The position numbers were made by a program, and so were the translations under genes. This document shows positions 1 to 11,999 of a DNA stretch of 64,000 nucleotides, one piece after another (position 1 is the stretch's first letter; each line of letters starts with the position of its first letter). The notes under the pieces are model-generated. The model saw only the letters and a list, made by a program, of their open reading frames with translations, did not search any database and had not been told where the DNA came from. This DNA comes from Symbiodinium microadriaticum (taxonomy: Eukaryota; Sar; Dinophyceae; Suessiales; Symbiodiniaceae): contig LSRX01000815.1 of the NCBI GenBank assembly GCA_001939145.1, forward strand, positions 2,285 through 66,284. Direction: 5' to 3'.

Positions 1-60
1 TATATATATATATATATAGGTCTGTATGCGTATGTATGTTATATATATATATACATTTGT
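1..60. repeat. TA-rich microsatellite at window edge
   Basis: Alternating TA run at the very start, followed by a second TA run near base 45. The true left boundary is outside the window. Confidence 0.8.
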
Positions 61-91
61 ACACACAAGCACACGCACATGCTTCTTTCAG

Positions 92-133
92 GTGAAGAGG
101 ACCAGCCAACTGTGGATCGGATGCTGGTGGACG
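92..133 (+). CDS. Possible single exon of an upstream gene
   Basis: A pyrimidine-rich stretch ends in CAG at 89-91. The following frame reads EEDQPTVDRMLVDG and reaches a good donor, GTGAGG, at 134. The frame stays open past that point to about 198. No family is recognised. It could be the last visible exon of a gene entering from the left, or chance coding-like sequence. The dense GT-AG context is the only support. Confidence 0.25.
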
Positions 134-1534
134 GTGAGGACAACACGGATACATGGAGTTTTGGGGCTTGGGCGGGTCAGCTTGCCTCTGTGGGTTGAGG
201 ACGCCGAAAGTTCGACAGTGTCATGGGGCTTGTAGCGTTTTCTGTGGTTGCTCGTGCAGATGGCAAGTAGCGAATGTCCAACGGCCACTGGGAACTTATC
301 AAAGACCTGCTGCCTGCAATATCGTGGCCTGCCCTCGTTGGAGCATCCTGTCGCGTAGTGAGCAGAGGAATCAGAGTCAACATCTCACAAACTGAGTTTC
401 GTTGTGGCCATGCCCGGGTGCTGTTATGAGGATTAGAGCCGATGTTCAGGTGTTCGTGACTGCATGTCGTGAGGAAAGGTGTCCACGACCTATGTGCACT
501 GAAGCTTACCACCCGAAGTGAAACCAGTTGGTCCGATGTTGCTTGCACGAGGTTTGAGTCTAAGTTTTCGTAGAGTTTATCAGATCATATCAGATCTGCG
601 ATCGAAAGATGTAGGAGGGAGGCCTTGAAGCTCTGGTGGGTGCGGTCCAGAAGTGCCCAGGAGACTTTCAACATCAGCTTGGGAGCGGTGGTCGAGCTGA
701 TAGGCGAGCCATACTGCTGAGTATGGTATGGTACGAAAGAATCTGATATCACCTGTTTCAGTGTATTTTGATATCATATAATATGGCACAAGACGGTCTA
801 CTCAAAAATAGTACAGCATATAATATGACGTAAGATCTCTCTATTCTGCCATGCTTCCGCATGTCTAGCTCACTGGAGTCAACCTGTCAGCGTTGAAGCA
901 GGCAGTTACCCGTAGGTGGTATCCAACATGGGTACATTGCAAATGCGATCATATAAGCACTTACATAAGGTTGCTGTGCAAGGTTTGGAGTCAGATGTTG
1001 ATGGTGAGGTTTTGCAGACTGGAACCCGGGTCTGGTCTGAGATCATTCGTTACCGTCACTGGTTTACCAAGAACTGCATTGTTCGGATGAGCACGTTCTA
1101 TCGGTCGGGTACATGTGCTAAACGTTGTTTCAGCCTCATGTCTATCGGCCGTGTTAGACCTGCTTGTCAGTAGCATCAACAGAATTGCAAAACTGTTGCT
1201 CTTGCACTTATCTGCCTGCCAGCCAGCCAGCCTGCCTGGCTCCCTCTCTATGTACATACCTACACCTCCCTCTTTCTCTCGATCGCGCTGGGTCGGCAAG
1301 ATATCAGGGTGACGTCGGGTGGGGTGGGGAGAAGCCCACTTACTTGTTGTTAGGTTCTACACCGCTGCGCAACATACGAATTTTCACACTGATGTACAAG
1401 ATTATATGAGATGTTGTCCCGTGCTACGGAGCATCGTGGGGCATGCCCGTGCTCTAGATTGCCCCAGCGTTAACGCCCCATGCTGACGATGATGTTTCGT
1501 TTGATGGCGTTTGAGACTTGGGACGATGAGGACA
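134..1534. other. No recognised gene
   Basis: Mixed-composition sequence with short open frames on both strands but no motif, splice-consistent exon series or RNA gene that I can recognise. Confidence 0.5.
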
Positions 1535-1595
1535 GCAGCGACGACGACGACGACGATGATGATGATGATGATGATGGTGGTCATGATGATGCTGC

Positions 1596-1626
<31 letters not shown>

Positions 1627-1635
1627 GATGAACGT
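1535..1635. repeat. GAT/GAC triplet microsatellite
   Basis: Tandem GAC then GAT triplets with a few interruptions. Open frames through it encode only poly-Asp or poly-Met and are not treated as genes. Confidence 0.9.
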
Positions 1636-2220
1636 AATACGCCTGGCAATGACGGTTGCCTTTTTCGACACTTGTGACGAATATCCTAGTTGTGATTTTT
1701 CTGTTGATGATGCTGATGATGTCAGCATCACCGATCGTTGTCTACAATGCCAGCAGAACTTCAGTAGGGGCACATATGTAACTGAGCCAATCAGTTTGAT
1801 TGTATTGCTTTTCTTGTTGGTACTAGTGTTGTTGCTATCAAAATTACTGCTACCATGACTACCCTTCCTTCCTACTCTCAGTCTGACTGGGATGGTTGAT
1901 TCTTGTTTATGCTTGTTTATGGCAGCGACAGTCTTTGGTAGCCCTGGGAAGGCCGCAACTTCGACGGCCTGTTAGGCTCGGAGGTCAAGGCGGAAGCTTT
2001 TCGTTTGACTTGGTGCATAGCCCCAGGGCCTAGTACAAGTAAACTCCTTTGCAACAGGTGTTGTGAAAGTAACTCCAACTTAGAGCATTGATCGACAGGG
2101 GTTCTTGATTCATACTTTGGGATTGCAGTGAGGGGATGATCCTGGCGATGCCAGTGCCCATCATTGGGAAGTCAGGCTCGAAAAGCGTTTCTCTTAATCA
2201 TTTCTCTCGCCTTTGCAACT

Positions 2221-4567
2221 ATGGCGACCAGCGCCCCGCTCCTGGGTAAGGAAGGCAAGGCCGCCCATAGCAAGGCCTCCATTTTCTACGGAGCAGACGA
2301 GTATCTTGAGGAGCTTTTATTTTTTTATTTTTTTTATGGGGGTTGAATGACATCGGCATCATGCTGTTCAACCCACACAAAAAATCTTGAGGAGCTTAAG
2401 AAGAAGTACGAGCACGACCACGAAATTGCTGCGTTGAAGAATGCTCTTCCAGGCGAGGGGGACCCAAACGCGGCAGGCGTTGCCCAGAGCAGCGACAAGA
2501 TGCTGTCCGTTCAGAAGAACAACGAGAACAGGAGCTTGAAGACCAACCGGCTCTTCCCCACCCCGAACAAGCCAGACCCTATGCCGCAGAATCTAGCATT
2601 CCTCTTCACGAAGATCACGCCGGACCGGGGTGCTGCACTTAATCAGAAGTTAGGTTCGCTCTCTGTATGTCGATGGGGAGAAGGTAGGAAGTGAACGCCC
2701 CGTAAATGTGTCGAGCGCTTTAGTTGCCGTCCATGTCCCGCAGAATGCCCTTCAGGAGCAGATGATCTACATGCCGGCTTTGTCATATTTGGGCAACGTT
2801 TTGCATGTTTGTGAGTACTTGAACCCAAGAAGGAATACGGGCAACCGTAGCAAGTCCAACAGTAGTCCAACCATGGACTATAGGTGGAATGTCCTTACGG
2901 CAATTTTCTTCACTCAAGTGCTTATGGTGATCGGCTACTGTGCAGCCTTGGCTACCTTCCCGGACTACTGGTGGACCTGCACGCTCTGCTTCGGGCTCCC
3001 GTTCTCGTACATCGCCATCCAGAACATCTACATTGATCACGATGTGATGCATGGTGCCACTTTCCCGGTTTACGAGTGGCAGCGCTTCTTGACGCATCCA
3101 TTTGCTGATTTTTTCAGCCTTCCGTGGGAGGAGTTCGTGCTGGAGCACAACAGGCATCATGCCTCAACTGTTGACTTGCTGATCCAGGGCGAGTTCGGCT
3201 GGGACCCTGAGGAGTTCCATTACGCCCTCCAGCAGTGGGCCGGGCCATGGAGCTCCAACTGGTACAAGTACCTGCTCACCGTCCCATTCATCCCTGTGAC
3301 TAGGTGCCCCAGTAGTACCCTTTTGCCCTTTTTAGTTTGGGGTCCCCTTATTAAAACCGAATATTAAGACAAAGGGTACCCTCATTATGAAGGGGTTACT
3401 GGGGAACCTAGGTGATCCATTTCTTTGGCCTGAACGATACCGGCTCTCTGTTTGCCTTGGAGTGGTGGATGCACTTTCCCGACGAGGGTGCAGGTGGCAA
3501 GTGCAACAAGGAGCTTCTCGGCGTGACTAGGTTTGTGGCGTAACAGGCGTAAAGCAAGGGAACGAGAAAGGCTAGACATGTGCTTCTGGCTTTCATGTCA
3601 ACTCCCTTCATGCTCAGGTTTTGGAGCAAGTGGATTCCGCGTCGCATCAAGCACAATGCCTTCGTGCTCTCCCTGTGGGCCTGCGTGTGGCTGCTCGGCA
3701 CCTACCCTTTGGGACGTCCTCTGAGCGAGGGCTGGCGGTTCATGTTCACCGTGTCCGTCTTCGCTCGCATCGGCTACTCCGCGGCCTGGATGTTCATCAC
3801 CAACTTCACTCATAGCTTCTAGGCGGCTTCAATTTTGGATTATATTGAGTTTCCCGTTTGGTCCTAGAGAGGTTCACCCTAAGCCCGAAACCCTCAACGC
3901 TGTGCCAGGGTAACCCCGACCGAAACCCTACGACCTGAAACGCGGGTTCCTCATACCACAACTCTTTCAACATTCGTGGCCAGTATGGAAGCCTAAATAA
4001 TTACCAACATTATTTCTCAGATTTCCTTGTTATCCACATGCTATAACTTATCTCGAGACCCTGATTCCAATTCACAATGCCCCCGATGTTACCCTAAGCC
4101 CTAGACCTGCAACCCTAAACCCTAAAGATATTACAGCCCAGGCTTGCCTTGGAACGAGTTCCTGGCACAGGATCCGGGCCGCACCTGGCCTGTCCTTCAT
4201 AACGTGATGGCCATGGTGCTCGGCGGGAAGCACCGCTGGAACGAGATGCTCTTCCACGACGTGGCTCGGTTATGTTTCAAGGTCAACTGGCCACAGTGTT
4301 TGAGCGCCAAGCAAAATCAGGAGCGCCGTGCCATGTCAGATTGCGGCAGTTCACATTGCCACAATTGCCTCAGGTGCACCATGCCTTCCCGAACGCGGTG
4401 GGCACGCTGAGCCAGCGCGGCCGCTTCCACGGCTGGGAGAAGGCACGCAAGCAGGCTCAAGGTGGAGAGCGGTTGTCTGAACAAAACTTGCGGGCCAAGA
4501 GACTTCGAGACAGGTGCACGACGCCGCTGCCGAGGTCCTTCATCGAGGCAACTCGGGCGAAAGTAGG
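2221..4567 (+). CDS. Membrane fatty-acid-desaturase-family protein, eight exons
   Basis: Predicted diiron membrane desaturase (FA_desaturase fold) of about 507 residues, which would add a double bond to an acyl chain or sphingolipid in an ER or plastid membrane; the substrate cannot be read from sequence. Exons: 2221-2310, 2392-2653, 2724-3295, 3412-3530, 3576-3814, 4142-4260, 4374-4442, 4514-4567. Phases agree at all joins except that the 3295/3412 and 3530/3576 boundaries have alternatives. The three histidine boxes are HDVMH (about 3040), HNRHH (about 3150) and HDVHH, the last split by the intron at 4261. Hydrophobic segments are visible after MDYRWNV, around FGLPFSYIAIQ, around LSLWACVWLLG and around FMFTVSVFARIGY. 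The first ATG of MATSAPLLGKEG was taken as start; pyrimidine-rich sequence precedes it, as expected near a trans-splice acceptor. The frame is intact in every exon. A further small intron around 2811 cannot be excluded. Confidence 0.8.
2303..2397 (+). other. GA-AG intron with 14-base direct repeats at its ends
   Basis: The 14-mer ATCTTGAGGAGCTT occurs at 2303-2316 and again at 2384-2397. The 81 bases between copy starts contain an in-frame stop and a T-rich run. Removing 2311-2391 (GA...AG) restores an uninterrupted reading frame in the desaturase, joining EYLEE to LKKKYEH. The repeat looks like a target-site duplication from insertion of the intron. Confidence 0.75.
3296..3411 (+). mobile_element. 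Desaturase intron made of a terminal-inverted-repeat element
   Basis: The intron runs from GTGACTAGGTGCCCC to CCTAG. Inside, GGTGCCCCAGTAGTACCC near the left end is mirrored by the complement of GGTTACTGGGGAACC near the right end, with an AT-rich middle. CTAGGTG is present at both edges (3300-3306 and 3408-3414), like a target duplication. Excision as GT-AG (3296-3411) joins FIP to VIHFFG in frame. Confidence 0.65.
3531..3575 (+). other. Very short desaturase intron
   Basis: The preferred model removes 45 bases (GTTTGTGG...GGCTAG) and joins GVTR to HVLLAFM. The alternative is 3523-3570, which starts with GTGACTAGGT, the same ten bases that begin the intron at 3296. Both keep the frame. Confidence 0.5.
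3815..4141 (+). other. GC-AG desaturase intron with telomere-like heptamers
   Basis: Removing GC...AG joins NFTHS to LPWNEFL in frame. The intron holds several degenerate CCCTAAA-type heptamers (about 3880-3960 and 4090-4130). Confidence 0.65.
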
Positions 4568-4870
4568 GACAGGAAGCAAACGACTTCGTAGATGCTGAGG
4601 CCAGGGTTCCGAGTTCTCTTGAATCTTGCGCTTCAACCTTGGGCCTCGAGGCCTGTGGAAGCCCAATGGTGATGAGGAGACCCAGATGCAGAAAACACAG
4701 TGCCGTGGAGGCGGATTAGAATGGCTTTCACCTTTTTCGGCTGTCAAATCTACTGAGAAGTTTCCGCCTGTAGATTACAAAACTTTTGATTGCCAGGAGC
4801 GGCAGTCCTTCGAACCAGAATCGCAATGCAGGGCTGCTAATTAGCCAGGTACCCTCGTTGCGTAAGCTTG
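4568..4870. other. Desaturase 3' flank, no gene recognised
   Basis: Sequence after the desaturase stop. No gene or clear polyadenylation signal is visible. Confidence 0.4.
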
Positions 4871-4996
4871 TCGGGCTCTCGTGGCAAGGTTTCGGGCTCT
4901 CATGGGGAGGATTTCTGCCTCTCGTGTGGGGAATCGGGCTCTCGTGGGAGGATTTCGGACTCTCGTGGAGAAGGTTTCGGGCTCTCGTGGGTCGTG
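4871..4996. repeat. Minisatellite of about 21 bases, six degenerate units
   Basis: Units begin TCGGGCTCTCGTGG and end in GGATT or AGGTT; unit length varies between 20 and 22. Open frames through it on both strands are repeat-derived. Confidence 0.8.
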
Positions 4997-7900
4997 CGCG
5001 CGTGCTCGCGGACCTTTGGCAATCCCTCCTGCCCCCAAGAACCCAAAACGGGAACATGCCAAAAACAAATTGGATGTACTTTCTTCCATGCACGCATGCG
5101 CATGAAAAACCGAATTAGGGCTTCAGGACCAGTCCCCTTAAACAACAGTTGATTCAAAAATGTGGCCGGGCGCCAACTAGGCTGGCGAACCCTAAACCCT
5201 AAACCATAAATTTTAAAGGCTACGCCTACGTGGGCCGGCATAGTGTTTTGGTTTGCAATTACGATATGCGGCTGGGCAAAAAAGTAGAAATCAATATAAA
5301 TAGATTGGTTGGCTTCGCCCATGGGATGTTTTAAGCAAAATGGTTTTGGATAAAGCAATTTTGCATTTAAACTGGGCAGGACAGCAACGGGGCAACACAA
5401 CGAAGACAAGTTTATATCACTGCAGCTGCTTAAAGCATGCGGACACGACTTGGCGCCTGTGTTGGCGGACCATCACTGCGATGATTAGCATTAAGACTTA
5501 CTCATCCAGGTGGGGGAGATGGCTTATCATGAGCTACGCGCATCCGCGGCCTGGCGTCCCGCTCTAGGCCACTAGGCCAAGCAAAAAGCATGCTGCATCA
5601 ACAGCGCGCTGCCGCTGCACACGATGACAGACTCCAGCCCATTGCGCATGAGCATGGTGGCCGTCAGGCAGCTGAGAAGGGATCGCATGTGGTCCAACAG
5701 GCTTGACCGCACCACTGGCAGCAATTTCGGACCCCAAAGGCATGAACACATGCCTCCTGGGAAAGGACGTACTGCGAGGAGCTCTCAAGAAGCCTCGCAG
5801 GTGGGACGAGTCGCCTGGTTACAGCTGCAAACAGTGGCAGCAACACCTCTCGCAAACGTGGTCTATATAGATGCTAAAGCAGTAACTTAGGCGATGATGC
5901 AGTTGGGGATACCTGCTTTGCGAGCGGAGGACCCAACAGAAGCGCTTGCTCAAAACGGCGACGCAACACATTCCCAACGGTGCTTCGTGCTGACATCGCA
6001 ACGCAGCAGGGTGTAGGTATGTTTTCGGAAGCCCTCACCATTTGCATGTATGCAGCCCTTCATTGCGTGGAAAGGACAGTTCTTGCAGAGTCACAATGCC
6101 GGAAACAGCAAGTCTACATGCACGACAGAATGTGGACGGCCAACAGTCCTCCCCTCACTCGCTTCTTGTAAGCTTGGTATGAATTCGGCGAACTTGCCGT
6201 GTTGTGCGAAGCCTTGACAAAACACAGCTCACCCGTGCGACGGAACACGAAAGAAGCCTCTGCAGTGCCACCTCGACACTTCACCTGATCTTCGCAGAAA
6301 AATCTGCCAGCAAGCTTGCTTTTGGGATGTGTCATTGGCAAGTCCAAGGCCTGCCATCCGAAAGATTCGTGGCGATTGAAGGCTGCGAAAGATTTGTGAG
6401 AAAATCGCTTTGGGCGACATTCGCACTCTTGTCGCGAGCCGGCCCGCTTAGGGAATGTCACCAAGAGGTCTTCTCAAATATGCAGTGCACGAGCCGCGAC
6501 AGAGCGTTTCACAGCTCAAGCAAAGCTTGTGCTCAAGGCCCCATTCCGTTGCATAGTCTCCTCGAAGGTGCTACAGGCGGTGGTGGGCTCTAAGCAGGCC
6601 TCGCGCTGGCTCAAAAGGCAGTTTCGCGAAACTGGTCGCCGCAGCAGTACAATAACAGGAAAAATCGTTATAGAAACGCGGGACTTGCTACAGAAGACTG
6701 GTTGTGAGCCAACTCGCAGTTGGATGGAAGCACTCAGCTTTACGTGACAAGATGGATGCCAGATACTGCAGGGCTGCAGGGCCAGCCTAGAGGCCCTGTG
6801 CGGGCTGAAGCCGCGCGACAGAAAGTGTCCCCATCTGACCAAGGAAGGACGGCGGGCCACGCAGTGGAAAGCTTTCACGACTTTTGCCGGGAAAGAGGCG
6901 ACAGAGTTGCGCAGTGGCAATTTTCCGTTTACGATGAGCAGAGATGTTCTCATGAGCGCGAACACCGCGGAATGACTGCAGGCGCCGCGCTGGCCATCCT
7001 TTATAGCTCCAGTTTCAGTCCTGCAGCTTTCGTCAAGCGTCGTGGTAAGGATGCTACACTCGGAAGATGCCTCTCTTGTCGCTGCACGACAAGCTTTTGC
7101 TTCCTCGGCATGGCTGCTTCTGCAGACTGTTTTATGCAGCCTTGCCCCTCGGACCCTAGTAGGCACAGGAGATCAGGCAGCTTGGAAGACATGTTCTTCG
7201 TGGTCCAGGTGGGCCTCGTCAAGGCTGAGGTGCAAAACTGGTCCCCGCATGTGCATTACTTGTGCGCCTTGCTTGTGAGATTGCAGTCTGGATTTATCCT
7301 GTTCATCATCAAAGTCTCACTGCGGCGGCTCGGACCAAAATTAACACTGCCATGATGCTCAGCTGTGTGGTCCTTACCGCATTGAGCTCAGCAGCAGTAT
7401 TCCACCCGGGCAAAAGGTCCCGCTTGGTTGTCGCATGTTGGGCACGTTAAAAATCCGGGTGCCGATTTTGATCAGGCTCCACCTGCATGCTTCTTGCGCC
7501 CATGACGGACAACATCAACCCAAAAATCAAAGTGGGTGGAGACGGTTGCATGTGAAGTAGGCGGTGAGGAGGAAGAAATGGTAACTGCGCCCCTGCCTTT
7601 ATAGGAAAACATTGTCGAGGATATTTGCCTTTACTTTTGCCTGTCATGTAATCCTTGTTCTCTGGATGAACAGAAGGTCGCAAATGCATAGATCGTCGCG
7701 AGAGTTTGCTAACAATGGAGCGAAGTTCCTGCAACACACTTGGAGGTTGTCGTCGCAGGTTTTCCTCCAAAGCATCGGTAATGAGGCCATTCATTGAAGG
7801 CTATGGAATGGCGACCGCAGCACTACCCTAAACTCCTAAAAATTTCCAGCTTTGGAAGCTTTATGATCGTGCGCTTGGCCTTTTGGCGGGGTTGTTGCCC

Positions 7901-9607
7901 ATCAGCTATGGCGAACTCCAGGAGGTTGGCGATGCTTTCAAGGAGATCTATGGGGCTACCTCTAAGTAGGGGCAGGGGTTGGCATCTCGGGCGGGACGAA
8001 AAAGTGCTCTAGTTGTAAGCAGACGAGCGCAGCTTTGTGACGAAGAACGAAGATCACGACGGAATCTGCACGACCAACCGCACCGGCTAATACCGCAGAA
8101 CCTAGTTTCGTAGCACAGAAGAGAAGATGTATTTCACGGTGCAGCATCTTCCATGCTACCTTTCTGGGGCCGCTGGGAGGCCGTTCATCATGTACAGAAT
8201 TTGCAAGGCACGCTCTTAATTAAGGCTATTTGGGTGGACAAAAATAGCCGCATGCGTCGCGATTGCCGGCAAATTCTATCGAGGGCTTCTGGGCGAGTGC
8301 TATGTTCGTTTCGCACAATGATCACAATGTCATGTGTCCACGAGCTGGTGCAGCAAGTGGACACGCACGGGACCGTGGCGGGAAGGACCATGCGCACCAA
8401 ACAACCTTTGTGCACGGCCATGTTGCGGGAACACATTTTCGATCGAAGTTGCCAATCCAATAGAAGCACAGCACACCAAGGAACCCCGAGGAGGCAAATA
8501 ACATGACCCTGCTGGGACCTGGGGATTTCGACCGAGTTGCCTGCAAAATGAGCACTCGATTGTGGCAGAGCGCGATTCATGATTCCAGCGTGGCAGCCCG
8601 TACAATGAATCGCATGGTCGGACGTGAGCAGGATGGGACGGAATTTCACGGCAAGAGCTGCGTAGCGGCTGCGAGCACCGGCCGCCGGCGTCGCAGGAAC
8701 AGCGATCTTCTACGCCTCAAACATCGGCATGGAAAAGTCAGAAGCCCGTGTTTCGTAGTTGGAGAACTTCAAAAAACACAATCATTGCATATTTGTTCGG
8801 TTGCGGAATGTGACGTGCACGCTATCACAAGTTATCCAAGGCAACTGTTGATTTAAATACGTACATGCTTCAGCCGTCCGCCTCAGCTTGCTCGCAGGTG
8901 CAAGGCCCGATAAGACGACAAATGTGGTTCCGCCGCGCCAGAGGGGGTGCGGGGGAAGGGAAATTTTTTGAACAAATCAGCAATTCGAAGGGGGGAAGGT
9001 TCACTGCGGAGGGGATAAACGGTAGGGAAGGAGGTTTTCGGAAACCGTCGACCGCTTCGACCGGGGCCGAGGCGATTTTAAATCATTTTCCTCATATCTG
9101 TTCGCACGTTCCGTGTTTTTCGTTTTGAGGGGAAGTGCATGTCACACCGCGCGAGGCTTCGACACGTAAACTGCAGAAAAAACATGAGACAAAACCGCCG
9201 GATAAATTCGATCACAAGCTGCAATGGCTCATGGTTTTCGCGCGTTTTGTCAGAATTTCCTTCATGGGGTGCTGGCTATTTTATCGCATTTTATCTGGTC
9301 TTTCCGGCATTCCTCCTTTGTTTTCCTCACTTTGGAGTACTTCGTGAGGCTGGGAAAAACACCGGCACAACAAAACAAGACACAGACACCCAATTGCCTT
9401 AGGCGAGTTTTGAGGAAATACACATGTCGCAAGTTTTCCCGGCGAAGAAGTTTTAGATTAGCTTTTTTCATACTTGTTACGTATGTTCACATTGTTGCAC
9501 ATCCTTCCGGTTCGCGTTCATACTCAGTCCATCTATTCCACCTTCCTCTTCTGGATTTTTTGGCGTTGCCGTCGAATCTGTGGCTTCATCTGTTGGTTTA
9601 CTTCCAG
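4997..9607. other. No confident gene
   Basis: About 4.6 kb with many 60-216 codon open frames on both strands, none with a recognisable motif or an exon series with agreeing phases. A short CCCTAAA-type patch lies at 5189-5215. Sequence near 6330 shares about 20 weakly matching bases with sequence near 56325. Confidence 0.4.
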
Positions 9608-9729
9608 CGAGTGCCGTGTGTTAAGGCGGTTAGGATTTCGGACATGAAGTTGGGAAGGTCCTCGTGGAACGCATCAGCACAATTTGAGCAGCTAAGGAAG
9701 AAGCGTTCTTTGATGATGAAGCAAGGCAA
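9608..9729 (+). CDS. Possible exon, lysine-rich, unknown gene
   Basis: A pyrimidine-rich stretch ends in CCAG at 9604-9607, and the open frame ends at a strong GTAAGT donor (9730). It reads RVPCVKAVRISD through FEQLRKKRSLMMKQG, about 40 codons. No family is recognised. It might be an early exon of the giant gene that follows, or a separate gene. Confidence 0.35.
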
Positions 9730-10620
9730 GTAAGTGCTGAATCCACATCGTGTTTTCGGGCTCCCGGGCAACCCGTGACAGCCCTGTACAGATGCCATCG
9801 CCAACAGCGACGGCTACCATCACTTATTACTTGCTGCTTGCTTCTCAGGTTCGCCAGCAGCGCCTTGTATGTACAGCAACGAACAGCCTGGCTTGCATGA
9901 CTTGAGCGGCCTGCCTCGGCTAGCAGGTCGCTTCTCAAACATTTTCGTTCGCTTCAGGTCTGAAGCTGAATAAAGGCTCTCGGCAGTTCTCGACACTTTG
10001 CATCCGTTGCAGCATCGTATTGTGATGCCGTGGTGGGCTAAACAGAGCGAGCAAACTGAAGCATGCAGAAAGCTATGACACGGTGTTATGAAGCATCATA
10101 AACACACCATCACCGATTGTCGTATATCGTGCACCACAAAATTCCTGATTCACATGGAAGGTCTCCCTGGGACTCACCAGCGTGCCAGAGGTAAACGTGA
10201 CGTCGACTTCGGTGCCTCAGCAGCACCGAATGTCAGATCACTCTTTGGCAGATCGGTGCTGAATACATGGCTCGTGTTCGCGACGACGACAACGACGATG
10301 TGGTCGTTGATGCTGGTGTTGTTATTACTTAGAGTTATTCTCATTTTCTTTATGGCGATCATGCGTGCGTGGCTCGGAGCATCATCTTTGCTGTGTAGTG
10401 CCATAGAAGATGTTCCAAGAATCTATCATCAGTGGGTAAGGGTCAACATAGTCAGTGGTGCATCTCTGGGAAACTCGGCATAGTGCTTTGCAGTGTGCTG
10501 TTGTTGAGGCTGCAACCTAGAAGTCGAGAAAGCCCCCTATCGGACCGACACTTGCATGCGCAGCGTGACTGATCGACGTCACAATGCTACTTTAACAAGC
10601 CCCACCACCTTCGAGGAATG
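9730..10620. other. No recognised gene
   Basis: Unremarkable sequence between a possible exon and a triplet-repeat block. Confidence 0.4.
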
Positions 10621-10624
10621 TAAG

Positions 10625-10791
10625 ATGACTATGGTGGTGGATCCTCGTCATCATCGTCATCATCACCAACATCAACGTAATCAGCATAATCAGCATCATA
10701 ATGACTTCTATCATCACCAACATCAGCATCAGCATCACCGCCACCCTCGCCATCACCATCACCCGCAGTCGTCGTCGTCGTAGTCGTCGTC

Positions 10792-10851
<60 letters not shown>

Positions 10852-11060
10852 GCCAGTAGCAGTAGTAGCAGTAGTAGCAGCAGTAGTAGTAGTATTCGTG
10901 GTAGCAGCAGCAGCAGCAGCAGGAGGAGGAGTAGCAGGAGTAGTAGTCGTCGCCGTCGTCGTCGTCGTCGTCGTAGTAGTAGTAGTAGTAGTAGTAGTAG
11001 TCGTAGTAGTAGTAGTCGTCGCCGTCGTCGTCGTCGTAGTAGTAGTAGTCGTCGTCGTCG
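10625..11060. repeat. Compound triplet-repeat block
   Basis: Starts with imperfect ATC/CAN triplets, then runs of TAG, CAG and CGT triplets to about 11060. All long frames here encode homopolymers (poly-Leu, poly-Tyr, poly-Ala and so on) and are rejected as genes. Confidence 0.9.
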
Positions 11061-11990
11061 CACTCTAGTATGCAAATTACATTGACATGCAGAGTCGGGA
11101 GGTTGCTTGGCCTCGGTTTGCAGTGGTTGTCATAGGGCATAGGACGTTTTGCGGCTTCGCTGTGCTTCTGGCCAAACGCACATTGATGCAGTAACGTTGA
11201 TGGCACCAATGAGTCATGTTGGTCGCGACGGTTTTGCCCAATCGGCTCGTTCAGATGCTCACTTTGCAGATTGCAGCTGAACCAACTCAGGTGACTTTCG
11301 TGACGCCCTTGGCAACGGCTGGCGTTCTCGTCCAAGGCTTAGTCCCCGAAGCCTGATGGCCGGACCCTTGTGGCCAAGAGCTCGGTCTCGGCCTTCTGTT
11401 TTCACGCCGGTTCACGCATCTTCTCGAAGTTGGGTTCGCGCCACCAAGATGCAGTGAACTCATGGCACTAGTCTCCCGGCACCACTGAGGAGCTGTGGAT
11501 CATGGCCGGCTGGAAAGGCCTGATGCGGGGTCCGAGATCTTGGCTACTATGGGGGTCGCCGCCCTGGCCCTGTAGTATCGGGCGCTTAGAATTTTAGAAT
11601 TGGGTTTGGGGATATGTTATCGCATAATTGCTAACTGAATTGTAATTGTACCTGAAGGATCGGAGCTAGGGCCTGGGTTGAACACGGTTCTGTGACATGG
11701 ACGATGACGAAGCAGTCTCTGACAAATCCGCCCCCCTGCCAAAACCGATCTACGCAACAGCCATGGGGGCCCAGAACGCCGCTTGCCGCGCTGACAGCCC
11801 TCAACCGCTCCAACTCCAAGTCCAAAGCAGTTCGTTGGGAGGCTGGACAGACTTCTCGCCGCTGGCGGGCACCCCGCTGGAGGAGGTGGGATGCCCACAT
11901 ATGTAATTATTAGTACTAGTAATAGCCCCTTCCGACTTACATCATGACTGCATGTGTGTCGATGTGCAACGGCACGTCCATGTGCGTGCT
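11061..11990. other. No confident gene
   Basis: A 69-codon + frame at 11697-11906 and overlapping minus frames are present. None has a recognisable domain, and both strands are open over the same bases. Confidence 0.4.
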
Positions 11991-11999
11991 TTTGCGCGT

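Noticed and set aside
2811-2883. Possible extra desaturase intron beginning GTGAGT
   Set aside because: No acceptor in range restores the downstream frame, and the unspliced frame is open.
4871-4996. Possible CRISPR-like array
   Set aside because: Adjacent degenerate units with no unique spacers; this is a minisatellite.
6330-6360. Shared stretch with 56325-56350 (TGTCATTGG-AAGTCCAA)
   Set aside because: The match is about 20 bases with gaps and does not extend; it could be chance.
6516-7166. 216-codon minus-strand frame overlapping a 211-codon plus-strand frame
   Set aside because: Both strands are open over the same bases, with no motif, no hydrophobic pattern and no family resemblance.
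9224-9607. First part of a 169-codon plus frame
   Set aside because: No domain recognised; only the 3' part has an acceptor and a strong donor, and was listed as a possible exon.
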